Below the pieces are notes generated by a model. That model was not told the DNA's origin. It saw nothing but the letters and a program-made list of their open reading frames with translations, and searched no databases. A DNA stretch of 64,000 nucleotides from Prunus persica (lineage: Eukaryota; Streptophyta; Magnoliopsida; Rosales; Rosaceae). Position 1 is the first letter of the stretch. Every line of letters starts with the position of its first letter. The position numbers were made by a program, and so were the translations under genes. Below, one piece after another: positions 13,872-26,835 of this stretch. The DNA is taken from NCBI RefSeq assembly GCF_000346465.2, contig NC_034011.1:25851941-25915940 (forward strand), in the 5' to 3' direction.

Positions 13872-14400
13872 AGAGTTAATCGTTTTATTAGTTCATGAAC
13901 TTAGAAAAGATTTGCATTTAAGTCCCTCAATTTCTAAATTTGTTTTTGTGATCCTTCAACTTCAGTTTCGTTATGATAAATAGTCATGCCATCAATTTTG
14001 TTAACTTTTCTGTTAAATAAATAGCAAAATGATATTTTTGTATTAAATTGATTAAAATATGAATTAAAAAAACTAAACAATTAAAATTAAACTCTCTCTC
14101 TCTCTCTCTCCTCCTATATCCCGATTTCTACTCCCCAAACTTGAATTTTATTTTTTTTTGGTTTTCTATCTGACGTTCTTTTATTGTTATTTTAAAGATA
14201 TAATTTGTATTCATCTTTTTTGTTTTAATATAAAAATACCATTTTACCCATACATTTAACAGAAAAAGTTAACAAAATTGATAGCATGACCATTTGTCCT
14301 AACGAAAGTGAAGTTAAAGGCCACAAGAATGATTTTGAAAATTGAAGGACTCAAATGCAAATTAAATCTAAATTTAAAAATTAATAAAATAATTAACCCT
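13872..14400. mobile_element. Foldback MITE, copy 1
   Basis: Two long imperfect inverted arms (about 13872-14090 and 14210-14400) surround a (TC)n core. The termini AGAGTTAAT and ATTAACCCT are inverted, and AATTAGA (8 bp if a preceding T is counted) flanks both ends as a target-site duplication. There is no ORF, so it is non-autonomous. A related copy lies at 36000-36360, sharing arm text such as AACTTCAGTTTCGTTATGA and the core CCCGATTTCTACTCCCC. The TSD length would fit hAT or a Mutator-like element; I cannot decide. Confidence 0.75.
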
Positions 14401-15623
14401 AATTAGAAAATAAAAAAGGTTGTTAAGTTTAACTTAAGTCTCAAGTCTTATCGGTTCCCTCTTTAAAGGCTTGAAGCCTTGGGGGCCATGGCTCATGGTG
14501 GGAAAATGGAAATCTCACCTTGAGACAGGTGGCTCGAGTGACAGCGGGTAGACCCGAGTAGGTTCTGGTCCGGCCGACAAGACAAGAGAGTGGCATGGTG
14601 GGACCCTCAAAGCCTTAGGACGTATAAATTTTAAAGCCGGATTCCAACACTGTGCCACGTGCAATTTGGGCTCCATTTCATGTCATTGTTGCCGTCGGCC
14701 CACCATCTCCACCTCCATGCACATGCACCCATCTCATCTCACTCTCTCCCCCATACATCCATGCATTGCCGCCACTCTTGTCTTGTGTACAAAGCCATTG
14801 GCCCACCTAATTAAAGGTGCCAATTCAATCCCACGTCCTCAATTATTATACATCTTTAATGATTGTTAAGATACACTCTCATACACGTGTCAAAAATACA
14901 TGTGTGCTCGTTTTGGGCCGAAATTATTGGTTGCTGCTGAAATACCGTCTCGTGATGTAGCCAAATTCGCTTATTACATGTTACGTCGTGCATTAATAAT
15001 ATCACGTGACGGTGTTTTGCTCTCTCAGTTGAACCCAAAAGCTTCCTCAAATGAAGGCTTGGTCAAAATGCCGCATCAAGCCCATCTTAACTATTTTGGT
15101 TAGGAAAGTAATTTCGACTGTAGTCAAGGCTCAACCCATTGAAATCGGGTGTGTTAAGAACAATTTGGCCCAAGCCCAATATCGTCAATTGGGTTGAATA
15201 AGGCACCACAGCGGACGGGCCTCATCAGATCCTTCTGTTCTAAAGCCAGCGAATCATGCACTGTCTCTCCCGTGACCCAAATTTAGGGCTCTCTAGTCAG
15301 GGGCTGCGATCACGATAAATACCCGATACTTGCAATTTCCCTCCGATACATTGACTATTTGACTAAAATCTCGAAGCGGGGCCCACCCCATTTTGCAATC
15401 ACGGTTGGCCTGGCCTGGCCTCTCCGCCTGTGAAAATATATTTGATTTTGATTTTCCCCACAAAATTGAAGGCAGAAAAAGGGGCTTTCCTTTTACCTGT
15501 TGTATTTATTTAGTTATTTTAATTTCGTTTAAAAAACAGAAATTATTTATAGAAAAAAAATAAAAAATGGTGAGAGATTCGATCTGAGGACCTAAGCCTG
15601 AGCGACAGTTGGATATAGAGAGG

Positions 15624-15663
<40 letters not shown>

Positions 15664-17249
15664 ATAAGAGAGACAATCGGGGGACTCCAATCGATGAGCA
15701 ATTTGAGCTGAATCGACGTCGTTTTGTGGGGGAGGGGCAGGGCTTCTCATTTTGTCTGAATCTTTGTCAGAACAACTCAGATTCAGTTCTGGACCTTCTG
15801 GTTCGTCCACTTTCACGACGATACACAACGAGTTCCACTTTGCTGGCGAAACCCTACGTCCGTACGTACTCGGTACTCCCGCTGATAATTCTTCAGGTTC
15901 ATCATCCGCCCGCCCCACTTAAAGCAATTGAATTTAGCGGATTTTTTTTCGTCAAGTTCATAACTTTGTTTAGCAGCAATTAAAAAGTGTTATTTTTTCT
16001 GTTGTTTTGCTTAATTCATTTCATTTCTTCATGTTTACATTAAAATCTAATATTCTGGTTTGGTGGAGCTGACAAATGGGTAACTGGAATTCAGTTTGAT
16101 GATTTCTTATGGTTCTGAGGTGGCAAGTTTTAAATTTGAATGTGTAGTGTTGCTAATTTGATTGTAAAAATGTGGAAATTTAGAATGGTAGATTGTAGCA
16201 TCGCAATTTTAATCCCCCGCCCCCGCCCTCTTCTGTCTTAAAAATCCAAGTTGTGATGAATTGTTGCAAGGAAGGTTTATTTTCTACTTCTCTAATCAGT
16301 AAATTGTTGCATAGAAGCATGACTGTAAGGAAGTGGGAATTGTTCAGAAACTGATCAAACAAGAGCTCTTGTAAGATGGTTTTTTTTTTTTTCTGGACAC
16401 AATTTTAAGTAGATTTGTACTTTCCAATACAATCGGCCCTTTAAGATCCAGAAAGCAAGTGCGGTCACCCATTACTGAGCTAAGATTAATTTTTGGACTG
16501 TGTTTGGTGTTCACTAAACCCATTGGTGGGTTAAGTTAAGTTTATTGGAATTTTATTTGTTATGATTTATATGAGTAATGTCATGGCCTCATGTTTGATA
16601 ATTTTCCTTATTTCTGCCAAAATAATAATCTGGATCGCTGAAGTAGTCATTTCTGGCTTTCTTTCTTGCGTTAATATGGCTAACTTGTGCCTCTTTGATT
16701 TTGTAGGAATTGTTTCTTATTTTTTCCTAAGACATCAATCATTGCCATCAGCGTGCACCTTATATGATAAACACTCAAGTTGGTCTTGTGAGAATAGTGG
16801 GCAGTTCAAAGTCGGGCAGCGTTAGTCTGCACTGTTGATGACGTTACTTGATATGGCTTTGTGCTCTCAGTGCTAATTCCTTCTAAAAGTGCTTCAGATT
16901 GATACCTTTCTTTTGTCTTACAGATTCCTGCTTAATTGAATGGTAGCAAGTTCTATCCAGAATTCTTGTCAGTGTATGTAATTATATTATCGCCTATTGT
17001 ATAACTAGCTAGTGCTGTTTTAGGGTTCCTGAAATTAATTAGGCCATAAATGGAAGCATTTGGTGAAAGAATTATCTGAATGGAGTTACTGGATGAACAC
17101 GCAATTTTGTGTTGAACCAAGGGAAAATGCTATCAAATTGGAATCCCTGTATTAATTTGATGCTTATTTCCTTTGGGTACACTTTATTCATGTTCTTTGG
17201 GATATCCAGAAGTAAAGAGGGTTTCAACAGTGTGATATAAGAAGAAAGC
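14401..17249 (+). promoter_or_regulatory. Upstream region and probable long 5' leader of the STE20-like kinase
   Basis: No protein gene is supported here. From about 15590 it looks like a transcribed leader: a (GA)n tract at 15631-15659, a GAAACCCTA telo-like motif near 15849, then T-rich sequence like intronic DNA up to the coding ATG at 17250. A 5' UTR intron ending shortly before 17250 is likely, but I could not choose its ends. The earlier part (14401-15500) is AT-rich with G-box cores near 14654 and 15003. Confidence 0.4.
15631..15659. repeat. (AG)n microsatellite
   Basis: About 14 AG units in the probable leader or core promoter of the kinase gene. Such GAGA tracts are common near plant transcription starts. 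Confidence 0.85.
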
Positions 17250-20200
17250 ATGGAGTATGTATCAGACAAAAGATTTCCTCTGGATGCAAAAGATTATAAG
17301 TTATATGAAGAAGTCGGTGAAGGTGTTAGTGCTTCTGTGTACAGGGCACTCTGTATACCACTTAATGAGATAGTTGCTATCAAGGTTCTTGATCTGGAAA
17401 AATGCAATAATGACCTGGTATGTGGACTACTCTCTTTTGTAATTCACAATTTATCTGTCGAGTTTATTTTTTAATGCACCTAAATGGTGCTAATATTTGG
17501 TTTGTCTTGTTCACTTGGGTTCTATGTCTTAACATATTTGGACTAATTGAAATCTATGCATGTATTGCATACTATTTTGAGAAGGAATCCCATCACATCA
17601 TGGATGACTTCAGTAGTTTATGGGAGAGTTATTCTTCATTATTTTCATGTTGAATGTGCTCTTAAAGTTTGGGTACAACTGTGAGGCATTTATAAGAGGA
17701 TTTATCTGAGAAAAAAATTAGTTTCTGATTACAACACTTTTAAGTTCATCATACGTATTCAAATGCCCTCCAAGAACATTTTCTGTATAATTGACTGATT
17801 TGTTGTCTTGAAGCTGTTGATGGGATGATTTAAGTATAAATTTGAAGTACCATGTAAAATTGTATCTTTCTTGTCAAATTATGCAGGATGGTATCCGGAG
17901 GGAGGTACATACGATGACTTTGATTAATCACCAAAATTTATTACGAGCACATTGTTCGTTCACTGCTGGCCACAGCCTTTGGGTCGTGATGCCATATATG
18001 GCTGGGGGATCCTGCCTGCATATAATGAAATCTGCATATCCTGAAGGTTTTGAAGAGCCTGTTATTGCGACTTTATTGCATGAGGTTCTAAAAGCTCTTG
18101 TATATCTACATGCTCATGGCCACATCCATAGAGACGTGAAGGTATCATACTCGGCTTGTTGATCCTATCATCTTACCATCAATTTTTGTGTATATTCGTG
18201 TACTTCAGGGATATTTAGTTGTTTATTGTCTTGATTATGTAATAATGTGACGTTGACTTTTCTAGAGAACGAATGAAATTTGTATCCTTGGAACAAAGGG
18301 TTCCTGTTCAATACATGGGAAATTTATTTGTTTGCTTTTGAAGAGATTAATTGTATGCCTTGTGATATATTGTTAAATCTTTGTACAAAACCTCTTACAG
18401 GTGTGCATAGGCCTACATGTGTGTGTCCTCTGTATGTGACAAGCTTGCGTTCAGTTTGCTTTATATTTCTTAGGATGCTGTTATTTATGTCTTTTTATGT
18501 TGAAGGATGGTCTGCACTAAGGTTTTTTTAATAATCGAGAGACGCACTTGTTTTCTTATTCATGTTCCTAACTTCCATTTTCAGGCTGGGAATATTTTAA
18601 TTGACTCTAATGGTGCAGTCAAGTTAGGTGACTTTGGAGTGTCAGCATGCATGTTTGATACTGGAGATAGACAGCGTACCAGAAATACTTTTGTTGGAAC
18701 TCCGTGCTGGTATTTTCTCAATCTTTTCCTTCAGACTTACATATGATGATCTAATATTAAAGATCCTGTTGCCACTGTTGATTCACTTAAGGCAACTGAA
18801 GTTCTACATATGTTAAAATACTATATTTTTCTCTTTTCCTCAGGATGGCTCCTGAAGTTATGCAGCAATTGCATGGCTATGACTTCAAGTGAGTGGGTTG
18901 CTTAGCCGATATCTGACTTTCTTTGTTCTCTTTTTTCACTTGTTTCTCTACTGCAATGTATTTTTGGTTGAAGACTTGAAGTTTCTTATCTTATGTTTTT
19001 CCTTTTTCTCCATGAACAGAGCAGACATCTGGTCATTTGGAATAACAGCACTTGAGCTTGCTCATGGCCATGCCCCATTTTCCAAGTATCCACCCATGAA
19101 AGTAAATATCTTGATTTTTTGATATTTAATGAAATCTTCCTGCTAGAAGTGTTTCAGTGGTGCTTATAATGAGAATGTACAACTTTTCGCTTCACTTTTC
19201 CACCCTTATTGCAGGTTTTGCTGATGACTTTACAAAATGCACCCCCAGGCCTTGACTATGAAAGAGACAAGAGATTTTCAAAGGTTTGTGTTGGCCAGTT
19301 GAAACTCACATCTTCCATTTTCAAATTTAATTCATGAAGTGCTACATTTTCCAGTCTTTCAAAGAGATGGTAGCTGCTTGCTTAGTGAAGGATCCAAAGA
19401 AACGTCCAACTTCAGAGAAGCTTTTGAAGCACCATTTTTTCAAACATGCACGACCAGTTGATTATCTGGCTCGTACTATTCTTGATGGCCTTTCTCCGTT
19501 AGGTGATCGTTTTAGGATGCTGAAGGTCTTGCGCTACTCTCAGACTCTCTTCTCTGCTTGATTATTTAGTTGTGATGTGTGGCATAATTTCAGCTTCATT
19601 TTTTACTTGTTATGTTTTAGGCAAAAGAAGCTGATCTCCTTGTGCAGAATAAGGCTCTGTATGGGGATAAAGAACATTTATCGCAGGTGAGAGTTGTGTA
19701 CAAAATTATATAAATATGGTTAGGTGTTTTCTTGTAGTCTAGATTGGTCTTATGGGCTTCAGCATTTCAAGTTTTCCCTCCACATTCTAGTCTTTAGCAC
19801 TTTAGTGTTTAAAAGGTCTAAATGAGTACATATTATTTAGTTACTCAGAAAGTCACAGATATGAGTCCATCGCCCTCTTTAAGGGCCATAACATTTATAT
19901 TTTATGAACAGGTAGCTTATGTCTAATACTGCAAACGAATGGAACATAATAGGGCCTTCGGTTAAGTTTGTATTCTTCGTCATAGTCAAATTTGTCTCTG
20001 TGTGCATGCATTATAATGTGTAATCAAACCATCTTCCTCAATATTTAAGATCATTATTCCTGGAGTTTGGGTAGCCGAATATCAACACTATCCTGATATA
20101 ATTGTACTCACTTGCAGCAAGAGTATATCCGAGGAATCAGTGCCTGGAATTTCAACCTTGAGGATTTAAAAAATCAAGCTGCCCTTGTAAGTCATGTGAA

Positions 20201-23200
20201 TTTCTAGCCTATGCATACTTCATTATTTTTAATTTCTTAAGAAAATTGTTTTATTTGTCAATGGAATGTTCATTTATCATTATTGTTTTTATATTATTTC
20301 TGACACAGTGTTGCCTGCAGATTCAGGAAGATGGCATGCCCAATGCATCAAGTAAGAAGCAAAATGAGAAGGATGAAGATGTTAGTTTTCCAGCTGAGGG
20401 GGCAGCTATTGAAATGGAAAACCAACCAAATGCTGGACCTGATCAGGAGGTATGGGAACTACTGTGAAAAATAATATCTGTATTGATTTATTTTAATCTC
20501 CCTTGTCTCTCAGATATTCAATTTATGAAGTTCTAATTATTCTTTTGTGTTTGGCATCTGCCTTTTTTAGGATGGTTTCAACGATCTTCATGATTTGGAC
20601 AGCTCACTTGCTTCATTTCCTATTAAACCTCTTCAAGCACTTAAGTATGACTGCTTTCCCTTTTTAGTCATATTTTCCACTGATAACACAAAAACTGATT
20701 TTGTGGGCAGGGAAAATAGTTGTCTAAGATTTATCATTCTGCAACAGATTTTGTATTGCAGTCTGAAATTATTATACAGTATATTAAGATGTTTGCTGCA
20801 AGTTATTGCATTTTATGTAATATGGGATTTCCCAAAATTTATTGAGATACTTTGTGTTTATTTGGAGTAAATTTATTTAGCATTTTCATTTTCCTTGGGG
20901 CTGTAATTGCTCCCTTTTTTAGAAACTTCATGTTTTGAATGTAAAAGCTGTTTTCATGTTTGCTTGGCTGTTTGAACATTTAAAATTTCATTTAATTTAA
21001 AAAATATATATTATTTATGTAATAAATTATGTTTTCTGATGCAGAGGCTGTTTTGATGTTTGTGAGGATGATGAGAGTGCGACTAGTCCTAGAACCATTG
21101 TTCAAGAAAATGGAAGAAGCGAGGGTGAGACTTCAGGTCAAAGTAGTTATTTACCACGTCATGTCATTCCCGAGCCTAAAAAATTTTTGAGTGGTTCAGT
21201 ACTACTGGATAGTGTGCTTTCTCCTAAAAAGGTTATTGGTGATGGGGAGAGGTAAGCTTTCTTCAGGATTAAGTTTTTTGGTTTGTTTATTATGCTAGGT
21301 TCTCTAGAATAACCTCTTCGGTAGAATGCTCTATTGTTCTTTCCCTTTTTTCAACCAGAAGAAAGTGAGCTTTGCCTCTCCCCTTCAATGTATCAAGCAT
21401 TGTTTGCATGCTCATGCTATCTCTGACTGAATGAAACGAAAGCTCCTTGAATTCCATATGTAGTTACTTCTTGTTTTATATAACTGCATACATGATATTT
21501 TGAAGGGATCATCTACAATTAAAACATCAACCTGAGCGGAACTATAGTGGTCCATTGTTGTATCGCCAGAAGGGTCATGCCAATAACCCTGCTTCTGGTT
21601 TGTCTTCTGTGGTTCTGTGCTTCTCATTTATTGCCTGAGTCTAATTTCTGATGCCATCACCTATTTGTCCTTATTTAAAGCAATTATGGTATTGCATTTA
21701 TTTATGCAGCTGAGGATATGTCTGAAGGAGCAGTTGTCCAACGTAAGGGGCGCTTCAAGGTCACTTCAGCGGATCTCAGTCCCAAGGTACATCTGAATAA
21801 AGAATTTATCATCGCTATGTGCTCAGCTTGTGGTGAACACAAGGGCAGAGCCGTTAATCTGATATCTTGAAGAATTTTTATTCTCTTTTACCAGTTTGCT
21901 TATGCTGTAGCTACCACTTGTAAATTTTTATCTTTATGAGGCCTGGTTATTGGAAATTGGTTTGCAAAATTGATTGAATTGTGGGTTAGTAACATATATA
22001 CTTTAGAATGTTCTCTGTTATTCATCAGAAGTTTGGCTCTCAAGAATGCAATTGCATTTTGTTTGACCCATCTACTGGTTTCAGTTTTTCATCATATTTT
22101 TGCTCAGCACCCATTGGGGTTTTATGTCTACTTTGTGAATTTTGAATCTAACTCTTAATTCTCCTCCTAGTTTCGTATATGCTCAATAGCTAGCTGCATT
22201 AAATTTGTATTTTTATGATGTTTCACTTCATAAAACAGTAGGGGTGCAACTTTTATCTTTTAGGCAATGGCCTTATAACCATTGCCATTCCAATCTATTT
22301 TCCAGGGTCCTTCGAACTGCTTTTTTGGTCCTGCTTGTGGAGGTTCAACTAGTCCAGCAACCACAAACCTTCCAGCTGCCACTGTTCTCCCATCATTACA
22401 ATGCATTCTGCAGCAAAACAGCTTGCAAAGGGTATGTGCCAGTTTCTATTTCTTACCCAATTTTGTAGAGGAGATATTATGTCTCAATTTTCTGTTTTCC
22501 TCATTTGACAGGAAGAAATAGTTAAATTGATCAAATATACGGAACAGATCTCTGGTAATTTCCCAAACTTTTCATCTCACATTTTTGGCCTTTAACTGTG
22601 TCTGCAAATTTTTGTTGGGTTTGATACATTCAGCTTCACACAGGAACACAAGGGGAGTGCACTGATGCAAGCAGCAGTGATCTTTTGCAGGTAAAGATTG
22701 GGTTTAGTTACCTATAACATATAAGCCATTTTTCGAAATCATATTGGTTGTACATGAAATGACTTTATAATACAACTTGAATGAGGGGAATAGAAATAGT
22801 AGGGTTTGTTTCCACCCATCCTCAGAAGTGACCGGTAATATTGTTGCTTGATGAGTCGTTATTAATTGAAAATGCTTATAAGCTACAATAGTTTTCTCCC
22901 CATTCTAGTGGTAGTTTGTGTTACATCTGATTCTTGAAAGTAATTTGCTCTTATGGACTTTAAGCTTGAACTAGATTTTGACAATGCCACGTCATATTTG
23001 ACGCAGATGCCTCTGGCCTCTGGGAGGGAGAGAGAATTACAGTCTCTGGTGATTCATCTGCAACAGAGGTATATGAGTAATTAAGTTTTTTTTGGTGATG
23101 TAATTTTGGATCTTCTTATCAACGTTCTACTTATACTCCATCTGTAATGTCAGTGTCGGGAATCTCGTTGAACAATTGCAAAGACAGAAGTTGAAAAATG

Positions 23201-23404
23201 CCCAGGTTTGTGTATTTATCTGAATGGCTTTTGTTGAAGTTTTTACATTCTAGGGAGAAAAGAAATATATTTTTGGGTTATCTGTAATCAGAATGTTTCT
23301 TGTAAGTGATCAGAAGATGTCTTCTCGTACTTTTGCAGTTAGAAAGACAATTGAAAGTTATGACCAACAAAGACGAAAATATTAGAAACGGAAGTGAAGG
23401 ATAA
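17250..23404 (+). CDS. STE20/SPS1-type Ser/Thr kinase (BLUS1-like)
   Basis: Twenty phase-consistent exons: 17250-17417, 17887-18141, 18585-18709, 18844-18888, 19020-19101, 19215-19283, 19355-19525, 19621-19686, 20118-20186, 20321-20449, 20571-20644, 21045-21251, 21506-21597, 21710-21786, 22306-22431, 22512-22554, 22644-22690, 23007-23068, 23154-23205, 23339-23404; 674 aa. The kinase domain spans about residues 16-280: Gly loop [12 protein letters not shown] Lys45, alphaC Glu62, HRD 137-139 in HIHRDVKAGNIL, DFG 157-159, GTPCWMAPE and [16 protein letters not shown]. All catalytic residues are intact. The C-terminal half is Ser-rich and unstructured, then ends in a charged heptad-like region (about 635-665), probably a coiled coil. 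The family is the plant STE20/OSR1-like group that includes BLUS1, an activator of guard-cell blue-light signalling. The closest Arabidopsis gene by recall is At5g14720. The acceptor of exon 17 was moved to 22644, because the CAG 10 nt earlier would run into a stop. Confidence 0.93.
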
Positions 23405-24077
23405 TGGCAATGTCATGTCTGCAGTCTACCATTGTCAACTATACAATATCTTCGGCGGAACAATAGAAAACGTTGCTGAAAGAAGATGAAGTGTGACGGC
23501 GGTGTTGTGGCCACCGCTTGATGATTTCGTTGGTGCTTTGATGGTATGTGGAGTCTGCAATAGGAGCAATTTTCTTCCTCTTCTTTCTTTTGTTGTACTC
23601 GTAGTGTACCATATGTGTGACTGTGTGTTAGTGCAGACGTTCAAATTTTGAGAATGCTATTCCTTGAATCCCGTTGTGTAACATGTAATTTATTGAACTC
23701 ATATTGTAATTATAATTCATATTAGTTCAATTCTCTCTTTTTCTGTTCGACCAAAAAAAAAGGCTCTCTTCATAGTCGTGCCTTCTACCCGTTAAGGGTT
23801 GCACGTGCAACTTGTCGACCAAACAACTCTTCAAAACAGAATAAAATCTGAATTTTAGTAGGATTAAAAAATGAACCAAGTTTCAAATCAAATTCAATTT
23901 GGATTATAAAACAACAAAACAGATTCTAATTCAATCGAATGAAATATCCTTCAAATTCATTGGTTCTTCTGAACCATCAACCCTATTTGTCAAGTGTAAA
24001 GTCATATCAACAGCCTTCACTAAAAGTTATCAGAATGTTCCAACATAAGATAAAGTAAGCTTAAATAATCAGTTTCA
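23405..24077. other. Convergent 3' ends of the kinase and PAC3-like genes
   Basis: Tail-to-tail spacer of about 670 bp. The kinase 3' UTR probably runs to about 23720, where AT-rich poly(A)-signal-like sequence begins. The rest should be PAC3-like 3' UTR on the other strand. No ORF with coding character. Confidence 0.5.
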
Positions 24078-25503
24078 TCAATCGGTTCTCATCAGTTCTT
24101 CAATTCTTTGAATTGTCTCCAAGGTAAGATGTGTGCAACTCGTTAAGCAATGAAATTATAACATGATGACACCCTACTACTGGTTACGTGTGGTGAGGGT
24201 TGGATTGAATCTTGCTGGAAAGTAATTAAGGGTTTTGATAGCAAACTTCATTCGTCACAGGAGAGGCGAATCCAGAGCACAACTTCACACTACTACCAGA
24301 GACGATTCCCGATCACAGCAGAAACAATGCCTTTCAATGTCTCCTGCACGACATAATTGGAATTACAACAAATATATTGGCCAAAAAGCATCTAAAGACT
24401 TAGGGGGTTGGTTAGTACCACTGAATGGTCTTTAAGACCAAGAGAAAGCATTAATGGCCTGGAGGAGCCTGAGTTACTGCAAACACAACCCGCTGTGTTA
24501 GAAGTTAGAACATTACATGTTCAGCTGGTATTTTCCGAAAGAAACAGGCTGTTCAATACACATATTAGAAATAGAACATTCACAAGCGAACCTTGCTTCA
24601 CAATATTCTCCAAAGTTTTTTTACAGGATCAGTAACTGGTATTGAATAAGGAAAAAGAAACTCCTATAAATGGAGATATACCTGATGTGTTCAATAAGTT
24701 GACGAGCACAGGACACTAGCATTGGCTGCAGATGTTAAAGAGGATATAAATGAGCACGAAAGTCAGTCAGCAAGGAATATATAAAACTAACAGGCTATAG
24801 TGCACCGGTAATCTTACCTCATCTCGCTTGCCGAAGATTACAGACACGTTGAATGTTGGTTGGATTGCCATTCCTTCCTCCTTCCTGAAGATGAAAATAA
24901 TATACACCACATAAGCTCCTCGACGGGGCACTACGCCATTCATTGCCAATAGGCATATAGCAATTTTCAGGTATCAAAAGGGCAAAGTACAAATCATTGT
25001 AAACAACAACACTAGTAATAACAAAAGCTTCGGACACAGAAACGAAACTAATAAATACGCAGAATACCTGGCTTGCAGGATGGTGCCCATAGCTCCTATT
25101 TGAGTTGCAATGACCTGAGCAAGTGTTTAAAATATTAGAAGCTGACACAAAAAGATTGCAGCCTTTCCATGCACCCACCACCAACAATCCCCCAAAAAAA
25201 AAAAAAAAATACCAACACTCACAAGGAAATGATCATCATAACTGCAAATGACTACATCTGTTTTGTTCCCCTGCCAAGCAGAAACCATGGCAATTCTTGG
25301 GTGAGTGAGATTCAAAGTCAAATTAGCAAACCCAAATGAGCTTCACTAACGCCGAAATCGCAGAGTAGCAGAAACAAAATTGGAGAAAACAACAGGTTAT
25401 GCTCAAAATCACAACACCAACCCAACCAAACATGAATAAGCAGAAAATAAAATACCTTAATTTCCAACGAGAGCTTCTTGTGGGGGACAGGGAAGCTGCC
25501 CAT
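24078..25503 (-). CDS. Proteasome assembly chaperone 3-like protein
   Basis: Seven short exons: 25503-25456, 25270-25223, 25114-25068, 24884-24818, 24725-24682, 24476-24419 and probably 24116-24078; 116 aa. The order MGSFPVPHK, GNKTDVVICSYDDHFL, VIATQIGAMGTILQA, FNVSVIFGKRDE, PMLVSCARQLIEHI, PLMLSLGLKDHS is that of the PAC3/PSMG3 family. In yeast and mammals PAC3 pairs with PAC4 and helps assemble the alpha-ring of the 20S proteasome. The length fits (human PSMG3 is 122 aa). The first six exons are secure; the last is a weaker call because its acceptor has a poor pyrimidine tract. Divergent from the CCR-like gene and convergent with the kinase gene. Confidence 0.85.
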
Positions 25504-26835
25504 AACTATCTCTGAGATTCTCCTACGACCTCAAGACGACTTTACACCGGCAGACTAGATCAGACTGCTGTAAATTTCCCTTGTTTTCTTCTCTTTTCAG
25601 TGTTAGTTGATTTATTTTCTGTTTGTTTTGGGCCTAAATTTTTGAAGCCCAGCTAAGCTAGCCCAAAAAATTTAATTAGAGTGTGGTGGGCCACACTTGG
25701 ACTTTACTTGTACAAGTCCAAAAAGTTTAATTATATTAATGATATAATTGTCACATCAGATGACGTGTTAGATCTTAAATTAATACATGAATGGCGGCAA
25801 CTAACTCTCGTCTAGCGTGTGTGGTGGTGGTGGTGGCGTGTAGATGATATCTCGTGCTCACTTGTCATTCAACACGTGAGGTGCTCAGGGCCACCCGCTT
25901 CCATTCTTGACGCCACAAACCCGCCCTTCTTCAAACGTAAGCCCAGCCAAGCCTAGCCATATCAATTTATTTTCTCATTTTTAACAATACTTGTTTTACT
26001 TAAAAAAAGATTCACATCACATTATTTATTTAATGTATACTTCTTCTTCTTTTTTTTAATTTAAAGGGGCCTGCTATTATTCACACCACTCCAAATTTAG
26101 TATTTATCATCACAAAGAGAAACAAATGAGACCTATCACATTGATGGATTATAAATGTAATATTAATTATAAACAATATCAATGATGAAGGGAGGGCCCC
26201 AATTGGTAGAAAAAAAATTCGCAATCTTTTAGGGTTACATCGTTATATTACATTTAGGATTATGAATAGTCGTAATCGTACTTATTTGAACGAACGGTTA
26301 TCTTGATTCATTAGAAATCGGACATGTGAGGAAATTTCTTGTTGACTTACGTACTTACTTAAAAACGAAAAAATATTGTGTAACAATTTATATTCTGAGA
26401 TTTACATATCCCCATAATTGGTGTTATAATTGAAATTGAGAAGGATTTTTTTGTATTTGTTAAACAAAAAGAAAGCTGATTTTTAATTTGATTTTTTGAA
26501 ATATGCAAATGCTAAAGAGTAAAAGTAAGGCTAACTAGCTAGCTAAGCCAAGGCAAGCCTGTTAGCTTAGCTAGCTCTAGACTGTTAGGCTGTTGGCAGT
26601 TTTTTTTATGAGGTATGAGATTAAAGTGAGCTTTGCATGACTAGAGATTATAGAATATTAGTAACATAATAATAACACTCTGTCTCTGAAATATATTGTC
26701 TTGTGAGTTTTGTAGCGTGGTCACTGTCTGTCTCTGTTCCTGAGAAAAGAAGAAAAGTAGAAAAGAAGAGAAGAAACAGGGGAAGGCAGATAATTAACGG
26801 CCAACTGATATTATTAGCCTTAGATCAAATCCAAA
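25504..26835. promoter_or_regulatory. Divergent spacer between PAC3-like and CCR-like genes
   Basis: A 1.3-kb head-to-head spacer. On the PAC3 side, GGGCC/AGCCCA motifs near 25630-25665 resemble site II elements of plant housekeeping promoters. A (GTG)n-like stretch lies near 25822. The part from about 26700 is purine-rich (GAAAAGAAGAGAAG) and is probably CCR-like leader. No ORF. Confidence 0.45.

Noticed and set aside
22634..22643. Earlier acceptor for kinase exon 17 (CAG at 22631-22633)
   Set aside because: Using it brings a stop after about ten codons; the CAG ending at 22643 keeps the frame to the coiled-coil C-terminus.
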